DNA from: Mactromeris polynyma
Taxonomy: Eukaryota > Mollusca > Bivalvia > Venerida > Mactridae
Direction: 5' to 3'
Assembly: GCA_032209605.1 (NCBI GenBank)
Contig: JASFXZ010000004.1
Coordinates: forward strand, 35,994,401-36,058,400
DNA: 64,000 bases
Shown here: in pieces, positions 36,301 to 42,056 of the stretch
How the letters are laid out: the number at the start of each line of letters is the position of its first letter
How positions within the stretch are numbered: the first letter of the stretch is position 1
Made by a program: the position numbers and the translations under genes
The notes under the pieces: model-generated
Seen by the model: only the letters and a program-made list of their open reading frames with translations
What the model was told of the DNA's origin: nothing
Databases searched by the model: none

Positions 36301-36920
36301 AAAATATATATGGCATGTTAAATCTGGGAAACGGTTTCTGAGCAAAAACGGAAATATTCAAATTAGAAAAGATAATATTGCAAACTATTTAAACTCTTGA
36401 ATTATTATATATGAGCGCTGCTATTGGATTTCCAACCTCTCCTGTAAGTGACGTCATTTCAAGAAAGCAAAACATGTGATGTCACTATGTGCAAGCAGGA
36501 ATCAATATTTACTCGGTATGGTCACTTCGTTTTCATATTGCCATATGGGACATAAATTGCTTACTGTCAATTACATGGTAACTTTTCGACTCGCGATATT
36601 ATCCACTTATACGGTATATTATGATTTTTAGTTGGAAGTGTTAACATTTTAATGTATCAAAAGTGAATATGAAGCAAAGTAAATAAAAATGCACTGAATA
36701 CATTTAGGTTTATAGCGCATTTAAAATTCTATCCTCTTTGTAATCCTACAAGAAGTCCGTTGAATCACGGTGAAAAGCAGCCGTATATATAGCACTATAT
36801 TATATATATAAGTATATCTAATAAGAATAATTACCTGGTTGGTGAAGATTTCTCCGATATTTCCATTTTTGAATCCTTCGAGAAAGCTAAATTATCGAAA
36901 CCTGTTTGATTTGTAGACAT
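256..36920 (-). CDS. M13 zinc metalloprotease (neprilysin/ECE-like), 20 exons, 3' end outside window
   Basis: A membrane-bound M13 endopeptidase that would cleave small extracellular peptides on the outer face of the plasma membrane. Twenty exons, each with AG/GT borders and matching phase, total 2139 nt or 713 codons. The protein shows a short cytoplasmic tail (1-43), one hydrophobic anchor (about 44-66, [20 protein letters not shown]), the paired cysteines ICLTAGC (81, 86), and [14 protein letters not shown] (102-115). It also has NAYY (564-567, substrate backbone binding), [10 protein letters not shown], the zinc motif HEITH (605-609), and GENIADNGG with the third zinc ligand Glu667. Family members are about 750 residues with a C-terminal Cys-x-x-Trp, so roughly 45 residues lie left of position 1. 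The catalytic residues seen are intact, so nothing suggests a pseudogene. Introns hold most of the window's repeats, and intron 1 is 11.6 kb. Molluscs carry many M13 paralogues, so I give no gene symbol. Family assignment is secure; the substrate is unknown. Confidence 0.95.
872..937 (-). CDS. M13 gene exon 19: ENIADNGG
   Basis: Acceptor GTATTTCAG, donor CGA|GTGAGT. Encodes [20 protein letters not shown] and FR. The Glu of GENIAD is the third zinc ligand and the Asp supports the active site. Gln replaces the usual Leu before GEN. Confidence 0.96.
2604..2734 (-). CDS. M13 gene exon 18
   Basis: Acceptor TTTTCCAG. Encodes [20 protein letters not shown] followed by [16 protein letters not shown] and AVQEANLT. 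The protein and the phase of exon 19 require the donor ACT|GTTCGT, a poor match to consensus. A better-looking GTAATA four bases downstream would break the frame. Confidence 0.9.
2765..3040. mobile_element. Pogo/Tigger-like MITE with internal 18-bp tandem repeats
   Basis: TIRs ACAGTAAAAC(A)TC and GAGGTTTTACTGT, flanked by TA. The middle carries about eight copies of TATTGAGGTGGTCTTATA-like units. It starts 30 bp upstream of exon 18's acceptor, within intron 17. Confidence 0.85.
3109..3370 (+). repeat. Dispersed element CACTGGAACCCCTTTAAACC, copy 1
   Basis: Contains CTTTAAACCGGA motifs, GGCCCGAAATGGATATTTCC and GAGTTTGATACGGAGCACAG. Matches 11737-12015 over its whole length. Probably the 5' part of a pogo/Tigger-like element; no right TIR seen. 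Confidence 0.75.
3600..3667 (-). CDS. M13 gene exon 17: zinc site HEITH
   Basis: Acceptor GTGTTTCAG, donor G|GTAAGG. Encodes [20 protein letters not shown] and DDRG. HExxH supplies two zinc-binding histidines and the catalytic glutamate; all are present. Confidence 0.97.
4014..4765. repeat. 26-bp minisatellite, about 29 copies
   Basis: Unit AGACAATGCCTCCCCACACA plus TATATT or TACATT. Copies are nearly identical, with a repeated variant (ATACAATAACTCC) at two places. It lies in intron 16 of the M13 gene, between the FPAGIL and HEITH exons. The unit matches an internal segment of the dispersed element listed at 16608, 19580, 28651 and 34180. Confidence 0.97.
4811..4975. mobile_element. Pogo/Tigger-like MITE copy 2
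   Basis: Starts ACAGTAAAACCTCAATAATA and ends GAGGTTTTACAGTA, with three internal GAGGTGGTCTTATTATT units. It lies 45 bp after the end of the 26-bp array. Confidence 0.85.
5055..5106 (-). CDS. M13 gene exon 16: [10 protein letters not shown]
   Basis: Acceptor ATTGACAG, donor CA|GTAAGC. Encodes [27 protein letters not shown] is one of the most conserved M13 strings. 52 bp long, phases 1 in and 2 out. Confidence 0.95.
5107..6002. other. M13 intron 15, without further recognised features
   Basis: AT-rich intron sequence. Part of 5150-5460 recurs near 26330-26890 (for example AATGATG..TTCCGGTAT, CCCGCTTCGAGGACAACATT), so this is a diverged dispersed repeat in the same orientation. Confidence 0.6.
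6003..6145 (-). mobile_element. SINE fragment with B box
   Basis: Minus strand reads GTGTGTTCGAATCCCACCCA followed by ATAGCTGGAATAGTCGCTAC and ATAACCC, the look of a tRNA-derived SINE body. The A box is not recognisable. In intron 15 of the M13 gene. Confidence 0.5.
6192..6250 (-). CDS. M13 gene exon 15: NAYY motif
   Basis: Acceptor ACATTGCAG, donor A|GTAAGT. Encodes [25 protein letters not shown] is the substrate-backbone-binding motif of M13 peptidases (NAFY in vertebrate neprilysin). Confidence 0.95.
6424..6473. repeat. 8-bp microsatellite (CGGAGACA)n
   Basis: About six perfect copies, in intron 14 of the M13 gene, 170 bp upstream of exon 15's acceptor. Confidence 0.9.
7008..7111 (-). 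CDS. M13 gene exon 14
   Basis: Acceptor CATTCCAG, donor GA|GTACGT (phase 2). Encodes [20 protein letters not shown] and [15 protein letters not shown]. This is the helix before the catalytic lobe, with L-x-K-L-R-x-x-x-D conserved. Confidence 0.92.
7271..7380 (+). pseudogene. tRNA-like sequence (SINE head or tRNA pseudogene)
   Basis: GGTGTCA at the 5' side can pair with TAGCGCC at the 3' side with one mismatch and two wobbles. CTCGGGTTCGAATCCCGGTA forms a perfect T arm with a B box, and CTTGTAA suggests a Thr (TGT) anticodon loop. The D arm is poor and the length too great for a working tRNA. It lies in intron 13, antisense to the M13 gene. Confidence 0.55.
7694..7771 (-). CDS. M13 gene exon 13
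   Basis: Acceptor ATGATTTCAG, donor GAC|GTAAAT. Encodes [19 protein letters not shown] and INTLYKD; I-G-Y-P-D is a family hallmark. The acceptor resembles the repeat unit that fills the preceding intron. Confidence 0.95.
7776..10759. repeat. 34-bp (2 x 17) minisatellite filling intron 12, about 88 copies
   Basis: Each unit is two related 17-mers of the kinds AATCATAACAATCCCTG and AACCATAACAAACGCTC. Units up to about 9400 end mostly in AAGCATTC; those beyond it in AAACGCTC or AAACGCTT, so there are two homogenised domains. The array starts 5 bp from exon 13 and reaches the donor of exon 12. Open frames across it (for example 9641-9937 and 10501-10698, minus) are products of the repeat. Confidence 0.97.
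10761..10859 (-). CDS. M13 gene exon 12
   Basis: Acceptor GTATTTCAG, donor AAG|GTATGT. Encodes [20 protein letters not shown] and [13 protein letters not shown], the W-M-D-x-x-T-(K)-x-x-A-x-x-K motif. The donor lies directly in the last unit of the 34-bp minisatellite. Confidence 0.95.
11417..12737. mobile_element. AGTACT-rich hAT-like insertion
   Basis: Left end CAGGGATGGGTCGAGTACTT, right end GTACGAGTACGAGCAGCACTG; both sub-ends are packed with AGTACT and GAGTAAGTAC repeats in inverted order. It lies inside the left arm of the long-inverted-repeat element and itself holds the element at 11737-12015. The exact right border is uncertain, because the host arm also reads AGCACTGAC there. Confidence 0.6.
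11737..12015 (+). repeat. Dispersed element CACTGGAACCCCTTTAAACC, copy 2
   Basis: Same order of motifs as 3109-3370, including GGCCCGAAATGGATATTTCC and TTTTCACATCTTGCGC. Nested within the AGTACT-rich element. Confidence 0.75.
12907..13160. repeat. Tandem repeat of about 60 bp, 4 copies
   Basis: Four successive copies of a unit containing TCCCTTTATAATCAGGGA followed by GGTCAATCTGAAAAACTTAA and GTCGGAAGAGTGAC. The first half of the unit is a small palindrome. Part of the inner region of the 3.4-kb inverted-repeat element. Confidence 0.85.
13165..14380. other. Inner region of the long-inverted-repeat element
   Basis: AT-rich, no open frame above 60 codons, no recognised domain. The right arm of the element begins near 14385. 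Confidence 0.5.
14855..14983 (-). CDS. M13 gene exon 11
   Basis: Acceptor TCTGCCAG, donor GCT|GTATGT. Encodes [19 protein letters not shown] followed by [20 protein letters not shown] then R-W-x-x-C and the A-V-G-x-x-(Y/F)-V motif are conserved across the family. Its intron on the 3' side contains the 3.4-kb inverted-repeat element. Confidence 0.95.
15388..15481 (-). CDS. M13 gene exon 10
   Basis: Acceptor AACTTCAG, donor AAG|GTAATA. Encodes [20 protein letters not shown] and [12 protein letters not shown], the L-x-N-Y-L-x-W region of M13. Confidence 0.94.
16025..16164 (-). CDS. M13 gene exon 9
   Basis: Acceptor CTGTTTCAG, donor AG|GTAAAT (phase 2). Begins [12 protein letters not shown], the family's W-x-x-(F/Y)-(L/I) segment, and contains [19 protein letters not shown] with two sequons. 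Confidence 0.94.
16608..17025 (+). repeat. Dispersed element K, long copy
   Basis: AGAGAGAATAAGTTGCTACA, then GGGAACGCCACATACAT, a diverged CTCTCCACACATAAC block, GGCCGACCATAAGGA, CACAGGACAAGTCAAGACAG and CAGCGAATTACAGCATTGGA. Also present at 19580, 28651 and 34180 (plus) and in part at 29040, 45555 and 62268 (minus). Element type unknown. Confidence 0.8.
17213..17323 (-). CDS. M13 gene exon 8
   Basis: Acceptor CTTGTAG, donor CAG|GTAAGA. Encodes [18 protein letters not shown] followed by [19 protein letters not shown]. The E-D-x-R-D then L-Y-N-K-M series is typical of the family. Phase 0 at both ends. Confidence 0.95.
18015..18194 (-). CDS. M13 gene exon 7
   Basis: Acceptor TTATTACAG, donor AAT|GTAATG. 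Encodes 60 codons beginning [15 protein letters not shown], the QPxLGLPxRDYY-like segment of M13 proteases, and ending in METxLA-like QLETDLAN. Confidence 0.95.
18857..19131. mobile_element. TIR element, about 275 bp, pogo-like
   Basis: Left end ACAATGGAAACTCCCTAGTC, right end GGATTAGGGAGTTTCCACTG, with internal direct repeats of CTCCAGTCCGGA. In intron 6 of the M13 gene. Open frames of 80-89 codons cover it on both strands and are not supported as genes. Confidence 0.75.
19580..19805 (+). repeat. Dispersed element K, 5' part
   Basis: AGAGAGAATTAATTCCCCTA, GACAATGCCTCCCCACACAG, ATGGCCTGGCCGACCATAAA. Truncated after the GGGG block. Confidence 0.8.
19898..20112 (-). CDS. M13 gene exon 6
   Basis: Acceptor TTTTTTCAG, donor TAT|GTAAGT (phase 0 out). 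Contains [12 protein letters not shown], the L-x-x-x-G-G-W-P motif of the family, and the sequon NNT. Its 71 complete codons agree with the phases of both neighbours. Confidence 0.95.
20843..21010. mobile_element. Pogo/Tigger-like remnant
   Basis: Begins CAGTCGGACCTCGTTTATTC and ends ATTCGAATGAACGAAGTT, weakly inverted, with repeated ATTCGAAATAAA. In intron 5 of the M13 gene, between exons 6 and 5. Confidence 0.55.
21127..21210 (-). CDS. M13 gene exon 5
   Basis: Acceptor AATTTCAG, donor A|GTAAGC. Encodes [20 protein letters not shown] and YASCMDM. The K-A-K-x-x-Y-x-S-C pattern matches the M13 N-domain helix with its conserved cysteine. Confidence 0.93.
21619..21780 (-). CDS. M13 gene exon 4: start of M13_N domain
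   Basis: Acceptor GATTTTCAG, donor T|GTAAGA. Encodes [19 protein letters not shown], then [19 protein letters not shown] and [26 protein letters not shown] is the N-terminal signature of the family. Confidence 0.95.
21934..22613 (+). pseudogene. LINE reverse transcriptase C-terminal fragment (degenerate)
   Basis: The open frame at 22041-22613 encodes the C-terminal part of a non-LTR retrotransposon polyprotein. It includes [15 protein letters not shown] and the zinc-binding-like C-x-x-C...H-x-x-x-x-C series (RLCKLCN...[11 protein letters not shown]). Upstream, another frame reads [20 protein letters not shown] and FKILKMP, also typical of these ORFs. The two join if the A7 run near 22045-22051 carries one extra A. 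A TGA sits just before the upstream part. So this is a dead, 5'-truncated copy lying antisense in intron 3 of the M13 gene. Confidence 0.8.
22950..23252. mobile_element. TIR element, about 300 bp
   Basis: Left end GTACAATCTGCTGTGTTGAT, right end TTAACACAGCAGATTGTACT, inverted over about 25 bp. The left arm has the 20-bp unit TTGATGGCAGTTGGATGCA repeated. In intron 3 of the M13 gene. Confidence 0.8.
23309..23341 (-). CDS. M13 gene exon 3: 33-bp microexon
   Basis: Acceptor GTCTTCAG, donor CG|GTAAGT. Encodes [11 protein letters not shown], the conserved first cysteine pair of the M13 ectodomain. Too short for an ORF search; found by splice sites and phase (1 in, 1 out). Confidence 0.9.
23345..25090. 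other. M13 intron 2, nothing recognised
   Basis: About 1.75 kb of AT-rich sequence. No open frame with a known domain and no clear inverted or tandem repeat. Confidence 0.5.
25096..25244 (-). CDS. M13 gene exon 2: membrane anchor
   Basis: Acceptor TTGTTTCAG, donor G|GTGGGT. Encodes [13 protein letters not shown] followed by a strongly hydrophobic stretch of about 23 residues and [12 protein letters not shown]. The basic run before the anchor fits the positive-inside rule for type II topology. The 26-bp minisatellite at 25489 lies 245 bp upstream. Confidence 0.93.
25489..25860. repeat. 26-bp minisatellite, about 14 copies
   Basis: Unit AGACAATGTGTGCACCCAAA plus TACTAC. One copy has an extra GT (28 bp) and a few read GTACCC. 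It lies in intron 1 of the M13 gene. Overlapping open frames in all three plus frames reflect a period not divisible by three and lack of stops, not coding. Confidence 0.97.
25875..26183. mobile_element. Foldback MITE (GGAGATTGTCACGAG family), split by an insertion
   Basis: Left arm GGGAGATTATCAAGATTTGT then TCCCTTTATCC repeats; right arm AGAAGGGATAAAC then AACTCGTGACAATCTCATGT. The pogo-like element at 25961-26140 interrupts it. Confidence 0.75.
25961..26140. mobile_element. Pogo/Tigger-like MITE copy 3, nested in a foldback element
   Basis: Begins ACCGTAAAATCTCAATAATG and ends GAGGATTTACTGTA. The flanks on both sides are the two arms of the foldback family, so this copy inserted into it. 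Confidence 0.85.
26184..28650. other. M13 intron 1, part without recognised genes
   Basis: 26330-26890 matches 5150-5460 in part. Open frames at 27804-28158 (minus) and elsewhere show no domain I know. The rest is AT-rich single-copy-looking DNA. Confidence 0.5.
28651..28905 (+). repeat. Dispersed element K, partial copy
   Basis: AGAGAGAATAAGTTGCTACA, AAGACAATGCCTCCCTACAC, CTTGGCCGAGGATAACTAAT, a run of G and CATGACAAGTCAATACAGCT. In intron 1 of the M13 gene. Confidence 0.8.
29040..29150 (-). repeat. Dispersed element K, end fragment
   Basis: Reads GGGGAGACATTGTCTTGTGT then GTTCCCTATACAACTTAATC, the reverse complement of the left end of element K. Confidence 0.7.
29248..29510. mobile_element. 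MITE with GTTCCCACATCTACAA ends, partial copy
   Basis: Left end ATAGTTCCCAGATCTACAAT and interior ATCTGATTATTTAATCATCG match the copy at 38362. The right TIR is missing. Confidence 0.75.
30461..30700. mobile_element. CRE-motif MITE copy 1
   Basis: Ends are inverted: ATGGGATTTACAGCCTCTTC and GAAGAGATTGGAAATCGTAC. The interior has CATATGGTCACTTCGTTTCC and TGACGTCA twice. Shares structure with 36411, 49139 and 52922. Confidence 0.75.
30700..32178. other. M13 intron 1, nothing recognised
   Basis: AT-rich. Short open frames only, without recognisable motifs. Confidence 0.5.
32178..32275. repeat. Dispersed repeat shared with 34790-34870 (inverted)
   Basis: GGGCCGTTCTCCAGGAAAAC, GGCTTAATGACAAAATTTTC and CAATTTCTGTTGCCCCAGAT recur in reverse complement at 34790-34870. 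About 95 bp; the family is unknown. Confidence 0.7.
32588..32980. repeat. Dispersed repeat, uninterrupted copy
   Basis: ATGAATGATTATTATTATGT through CCGGGTTATTAAGCACCTGT and ATCAATAAATTTAAAT. About 85-90% similar by eye to 49318-50066 once the insertion there is removed. Family unknown. Confidence 0.8.
32980..34180. other. M13 intron 1, nothing firm
   Basis: A short CAGGCCCGGATCCACCGGGG stretch at 33447 resembles one end of a hAT element, but no partner end is found. Otherwise AT-rich. Confidence 0.45.
34180..34600 (+). repeat. Dispersed element K, long copy
   Basis: Matches 16608-17025 through CAGCGAATTACAGC...TGGAACTGTCAGTAAAAA. Contains AAGACAATACCTCCCCACGC. A 113-codon minus frame here resembles the 72-codon minus frame at 16581-16799. 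Confidence 0.8.
34865..34958. repeat. Short perfect-arm hairpin, about 94 bp
   Basis: TATATCGAGGGCTCA...GTAACACTGTCGTTAC pairs with GTTACGACAGTGTTGC...TGAGCCCTCGATATA, leaving a short AT-rich loop. Next to it, 34790-34865 is an inverted copy of 32178-32270 (GTTCTCCAGGAAAACGGGGC). Confidence 0.8.
34960..36410. other. M13 intron 1 5' part, nothing recognised
   Basis: Short open frames (35225-35434 plus, 35706-35999 minus) have no recognisable domain. One TGACGTCACG site at 35660. Confidence 0.45.
36411..36582. mobile_element. CRE-motif MITE copy 2, right end missing
   Basis: Starts ATGAGCGCTGCTATTGGATT, contains TGACGTCA, GCAAGCAGGAATCAATATTT and TATGGTCACTTCG. It ends about 250 bp downstream (in the transcribed direction) of exon 1 of the M13 gene. 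Confidence 0.75.
36835..36920 (-). CDS. M13 gene exon 1: start codon and cytoplasmic tail
   Basis: Encodes [15 protein letters not shown] and on to SSPT, ending in AG before GTAATT (phase 2). The start is the first ATG of the open frame, with A at -3 (AAAATGT). The split codon AG|T joins exon 2 as Ser. No hydrophobic signal is present, as expected for the cytoplasmic side of a type II membrane protein. It lies 11.6 kb from exon 2; the matching phase and the tail-like content support the link, but no transcript is available. A CAG at 36928-36930 on the coding strand could be an acceptor for an upstream untranslated exon. Confidence 0.8.
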
Positions 36921-38361
36921 TTTTACTGATAAACTGCCTTACTCAGGAATGATACCTCGTATTGTTAACAATTAGTATGCAAATTGTTTAAATTCTACAA
37001 CGTGAGTTTGAATATTTTGCCGTTCACAATAACAGAATTGTTGAATACTTTGCACAAGTAACTGAGACAGCGACAAGGGGTAATACATCGCCGTCCTCGA
37101 CTGATTGAATAAACAAAACTTGAAGTATATGACACGTTATTCATGATTTTCAATGGGTTTAAGGCCAGACAAATGATGCCTTAGTTTGTCTAGGCCGTGT
37201 AAATTGTAAACAATTTCGGGCTGATCACATTTTAAGAATGTTGCTTGTGGGCCTGTTTATGATCTTTCATAGACCTATGATATGTTTACGTTCCGGACAG
37301 CTCTGTTAGAAACAATGAAAAAAGTAGTCGAGCATGTTCAATGTTATTTACTACTTAGAAAAAACATGGTTTCTATTGAATATGATATACTAAAATTTCT
37401 AAAATTCTCATACCAAAATAATATGTTTTCTCGCCATTTGTCACGCTGCTCATTATTGTAATAATGATTATTGCTGCTTTGTAAAAGAAAAATCTTATTA
37501 GCCAGGGGCATTATTCAGAAACATGTAAAGACTAAAATTCCGAATGAAATTTTGAATGATTTAATAACAATCTATATCTCTATAACCACAAAGGAGCAAA
37601 AAGAGCATTTAACATATAAAGTCCAAGTTTGTGTTTCAGCTTCTTAATGTTACAACGGACACTCAGCACTCAAATATTTTTATTTTTATTTTACTCACTT
37701 TTTTAAGTCTGAAAGCATAGGAGATTGTCACGAGTTCTCTCCCTTTATCTTTTCTAGAGTTATTTCCCTTTATCCCTTCTATAGTATATAATTGTATCTA
37801 TATATTAGTATAGAGAGAGGATAAAGGGAGAGAACTCGCGACAATATCCTGTGACTGAAAGTGACTTAATAATACATTGAGTGTGAAAACTGTATGAATA
37901 CGTTAAATGAGAGCAGAATATTAATTGTGACACATTTCCTTAGAGATTTGGGTGTTAAAATTAGCTGTGGGAGTAATATATTAAGTCTGAGTGTGTAGTA
38001 TGGGACTAAAACCCAATAATAAATCCAATCTCTCATAATTACACGAAAATCTCAAAGACAATGAACCAAAAAAAGGTCAGCACTCATTTGACATTGTTGA
38101 TGCATTTTCCACAATTTAACTTCCACTATCAGTCTAATAAGCGTAAATTCTGTGTTTTGATATTTGAGTGGTGAATGTAAGTCTCTGTTATAATCCCGAG
38201 ACCCTGGGGCCTTATTCACAAATCATGTTAAGACTGAATCTCAGACTTAGATTTTGAATTTGCAAACCTTACATTTACCGGCTTTTATTTTTGATTAAAT
38301 CTTAACGAATACAATTGTGTGGGTTATGTACAATTGTTAGTGCTTGGTAATTACAAGGTTT
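36921..38361. other. Upstream region of the M13 gene
   Basis: Should hold the promoter and any untranslated first exon. I cannot point to a convincing TATA box or initiator. It contains a foldback MITE (37719-37851) and a short dispersed motif GGGGCCTTATTCACAAA at 38206, seen in similar form at 37505 and, inverted, near 17590. Confidence 0.5.
37719..37851. mobile_element. Foldback MITE, compact copy
   Basis: An almost perfect inverted repeat: AGGAGATTGTCACGAGTTCT ... AGAACTCGCGACAATATCCT, with CTCCCTTTATC motifs in each arm and a short AT-rich loop. About 130 bp. It lies 0.8 kb upstream of the M13 start codon. Confidence 0.85.
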
Positions 38362-38631
38362 ATATATAGTTCCCACATCTACAATAATTACCTCCCTTGT
38401 TCTTAAAATTCAGCCATTTTGATAGGCAGAACCGATGATGACTTATAGGAGTAACTCCCAAGATAATTTCATGTTACAACCACTTTATCTTCAACCTTTT
38501 TTATATATCTGATTATTTAATCATCGTTTACATTATATTCCCTGTAAACTTTAAGGAAACTTGCCTATCAATATGGTTATCTATTCAGAACAAGGGAGGT
38601 AAATGTTGTAAATGTGGGAACTATACGCTAC
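38362..38631. mobile_element. MITE with GTTCCCACATCTACAA ends, complete copy
   Basis: TIRs of about 39 bp: TATAGTTCCCACATCTACAA ... TTGTAAATGTGGGAACTATA, both with CTCCCTTGTTCT. About 265 bp. It ends 310 bp before the 53-bp array. Confidence 0.85.
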
Positions 38632-38943
38632 ACATACTACTTTTACAAATGTATGTTAAGTAAAACTAGATCTGTCACGTATCATAAATAATTTAATGCA
38701 TTGTTGCACCTAAGTAGTATTTATTATTTTCTTTGTTGTGGTTTTTACCACACAAACGTGTTCAAGTTTATTCGATTTCTGTAATACACATACTATTATA
38801 TTCGTTATTTTCGCCTGTGTCTGCGTTATCATTTTGGTTGTAAATTAAGCATACTGATATGTCATTCAATTCGCAAAGTATTGGACAAGTAATACATATA
38901 TCACGTTTAAGTACTTTGCTAACAAATCATAGAAGCCAGACAC

Positions 38944-41160
38944 ATTATACAATGGTCTCAGTTCTACAGATTGACATGTTATATGTGGTATATTGTCTTA
39001 CAATGGTCTCAGTCCTACAGATTGACATGTTATATGTGGTATATTGTCTTACAATGGTCTCAGTTCTACAGATTGACAGATGTTATATGTGGTATATTGT
39101 CTTACAATGGTCTCAGTTCTACAGATTGACATGTTATATGTGGTATATTGTCTTACAATGGTCTCAGTTCTACAGATTGACAGATGTTATATGTGGTATA
39201 TTGTCTTACAATGGTCTCAGTTCTACAGATTGACATGTTATATGTGGTATATTGTCTTACAATGGTCTCAGTTCTACAGATTGACAGATGTTATATGTGG
39301 TATATTGTCTTACAATGGTCTCAGTTCTACAGATTGACATATGTTATATGTGGTATATTGTCTTACAATGGTCTCAGTTCTACAGATTGACATGTTATAT
39401 GTGGTATATTGTCTTACAATGGTCTCAGTTCTACAGATTGACAGATGTTATATGTGGTATATTGTCTTACAATGGTCTCAGTTCTACAGATTGACATATG
39501 TTATATGTGGTATATTGTCTTACAATGGTCTCAGTTCTACAGATTGACATATGTTATATGTGGTATATTGTCTTACAATGGTCTCAGTTCTACAGATTGA
39601 CAGATGTTATATGTGGTATATTGTCTTACAATGGTCTCAGTTCTACAGATTGACAGATGTTATATGTGGTATATTGTCTTACAATGGTCTCAGTTCTACA
39701 GATTGACAGATGTTATATGTGGTATATTGTCTTACAATGGTCTCAGTTCTACAGATTGACAGATGTTATATGTGGTATATTGTCTTACAATGGTCTCAGT
39801 TCTACAGATTGACATGTTATATGTGGTATATTGTCTTACAATGGTCTCAGTTCTACAGATTGACACATGTTATATGTGGTATATTGTCTTACAATGGTCT
39901 CAGTTCTACAGATTGACAGATGTTATATGTGGTATATTGTCTTACAATGGTCTCAGTTCTACAGATTGACATGTTATATGTGGTATATTGTCTTACAATG
40001 GTCTCAGTTCTACAGATTGACATATGTTATATGTGGTATATTGTCTTACAATGGTCTCAGTTCTACAGATTGACATATGTTATATGTGGTACATTGTCTT
40101 ACAATGGTCTCAGTTCTACAGATTGACATATGTTATATGTGGTACATTGTCTTACAATGGTCTCAGTTCTACAGATTGACATATGTTATATGTGGTATAT
40201 TGTCTTACAATGGTCTCAGTTCTACAGATTGACATGTTATATGTGGTATATTGTCTTACAATGGTCTCAGTTCTACAGATTGACATATGTTATATGTGGT
40301 ATATTGTCTTACAATGGTCTCAGTTCTACAGATTGACATATGTTATATGTGGTATATTGTCTTACAATGGTCTCAGTTCTACAGATTGACATATGTTATA
40401 TGTGGTATATTGTCTTACAATGGTCTCAGTTCTACAGATTGACAGATGTTATATGTGGTTTATTGTCTTACAATGGGCTCAGTTCTACAGATTGACAGAT
40501 GTTATATGTGGTATATTGTCTTACAATGGTCTCAGTTCTACAGATTGACAGAGGTTATATGTGGTATATTGTCTTACAATGGTCTCAGTTCTACAGATTG
40601 ACAGATGTTATATGTGGTATATTGTCTTACAATGGTCTCAGTTCTACAGATTGACATGTTATATGTGGTATAATGTCTTACAATGGTCTCAGTTCTACAG
40701 ATTGACAGATGTTATATGTGGTATATTGTCTTACAATGGTCTCAGTTCTACAGATTGACATATGTTATATGTGGTATATTGTCTTACAATGGTCTCAGTT
40801 CTACAGATTGACATATGTTATATGTGGTATATTGTCTTACAATGGTCTCAGTTCTACAGATTGACAGATGTTATATGTGGTTTATTGTCTTACAATGGGC
40901 TCAGTTCTACAGATTGACAGATGTTATATGTGGTGCATTGTCTTACAAGGTCTCAGTTCTACAGATTGACAGATGTTATATGTGGTTTATTGTCTTACAA
41001 TGGGCTCAGTTCTACAGATTGACATATGTTATATGTGGTATATTGTCTTACAATGGTCTCAGTTCTACAGATTGACAGATGTTATATGTGGTATATTGTC
41101 TTACAATGGTCTCAGTTCTACAGATTGACAGATGTTATATGTGGTATATTGTCTTACAAT
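38944..41160. repeat. 51/53-bp minisatellite, about 42 copies
   Basis: Unit runs from ACAATGGTCTCAGTTCTACA through GATTGACA, a 0- or 2-base spacer (GA, TA or CA), then TGTTATATGTGGTATATTGT and CTT. The spacer gives 51- and 53-bp forms interleaved along the array. It begins 2.0 kb upstream of the M13 start codon. Many short open frames of 60-124 codons cross it and are repeat artefacts. Confidence 0.97.
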
Positions 41161-41468
41161 TGTTTTTTTAACATTGTAAATACGCCTTAAATAAAGTTTT
41201 AATTCCGCTGAACGTATCGTGTGAAATAAGGTAATGGTTCACGGATGTGAGTGTCATTTTAAGTAGTGTCAATTATAAAATCCAATAATGGAGACTTGGT
41301 GCCTGTGACCCTTTAACCCTTACACGTATCATACACTCGGGGATAAATGTGTCACTTGTGAAATGGTGATCCAAGTTTGATGTTTCTCATACAGAACCAC
41401 CCAGGCATGTCTAATGTGCCTTTGATGTTATCACATTTGTTGCTATATACAGTAAAACCTCAATAATA

Positions 41469-41634
41469 ATTCAAGAATTTCAACTACTAAATTCCACATT
41501 CTCGCACTCAATACTATGTAAATTCTTTTCCCCCAGAACCATTCGTTTGTGGAACACCCTCCCCCAAAATATACAGTCCAGCTCCTGTTTAAGTGTTTTT
41601 GCTGAGCGGCTGGCCACTGTACCACTTATTTAAA
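41469..41634 (+). pseudogene. LINE ORF C-terminus and 3' UTR fragment
   Basis: One frame reads SILCKFFSPRTIRLWNTLP, then QNIQSSSCLSVFAERLATVP, LI and stop. The F-(F)-x-P-R-T-I-R-x-W-N-x-L-P motif is the usual last block of jockey/CR1-like LINE ORF2 proteins. Sequence to about 41820 is probably its 3' UTR. It directly follows a truncated pogo-like element end (41452-41470). Confidence 0.75.
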
Positions 41635-41859
41635 TCATGTTCTATTTTTAGTTTGTATTGTTTGTATTACTGTGTTTATGAGGTCGCCCGTCGCCGCGCA
41701 CATTTTTATAATGTTCGTTATGGTATTTTGGTCGACCCGGTATGTCCCCAGCACACCATAAATAGACTTTTTGAAACCCGATGGGGGAAATTTACCTGCC
41801 AGTAGAGCAGTATAGGTCAAACAGACACTTTTTGAAGGACAGTGCCAATGAGACCCATC

Positions 41860-42056
41860 GTACAGTTACCATTTTCCTGGCATCTACCCAGTACTTTCCT
41901 GGAATCTACCCAGTACTTTCCTGGTTACATGCCAGTACTATGTTAGGTAGGAAACACTGAAAAGCTGTTCTGTTTTATCCGGCGAAACGAGGGATCGAAC
42001 CCACGACCTTCGGATTCGTAGACAGCAGCGTTAACCACTGAGCCACAGGGTCACCT
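41860..42056 (-). mobile_element. tRNA-derived SINE
   Basis: On the minus strand GACCCTGTGGCTCAGTGGTT carries a polymerase III A box and GTCGTGGGTTCGATCCCTCG a B box, about 40 bp apart as in a tRNA. The body that follows contains GGAAAGTACTGGGTAGATTC repeated, plus CATGTAACCAGGAAAGTACT. The 3' end is not clear. Confidence 0.75.

Noticed and set aside
38859..41075. Many plus-strand frames of 60-124 codons (MLYVVYCLTMVSVLQID)
   Set aside because: Cyclic translation of the 53-bp minisatellite in all frames; not genes.
38944..41160. CRISPR-like look of the direct-repeat arrays
   Set aside because: Units are contiguous with no unique spacers, and the genome is eukaryotic.
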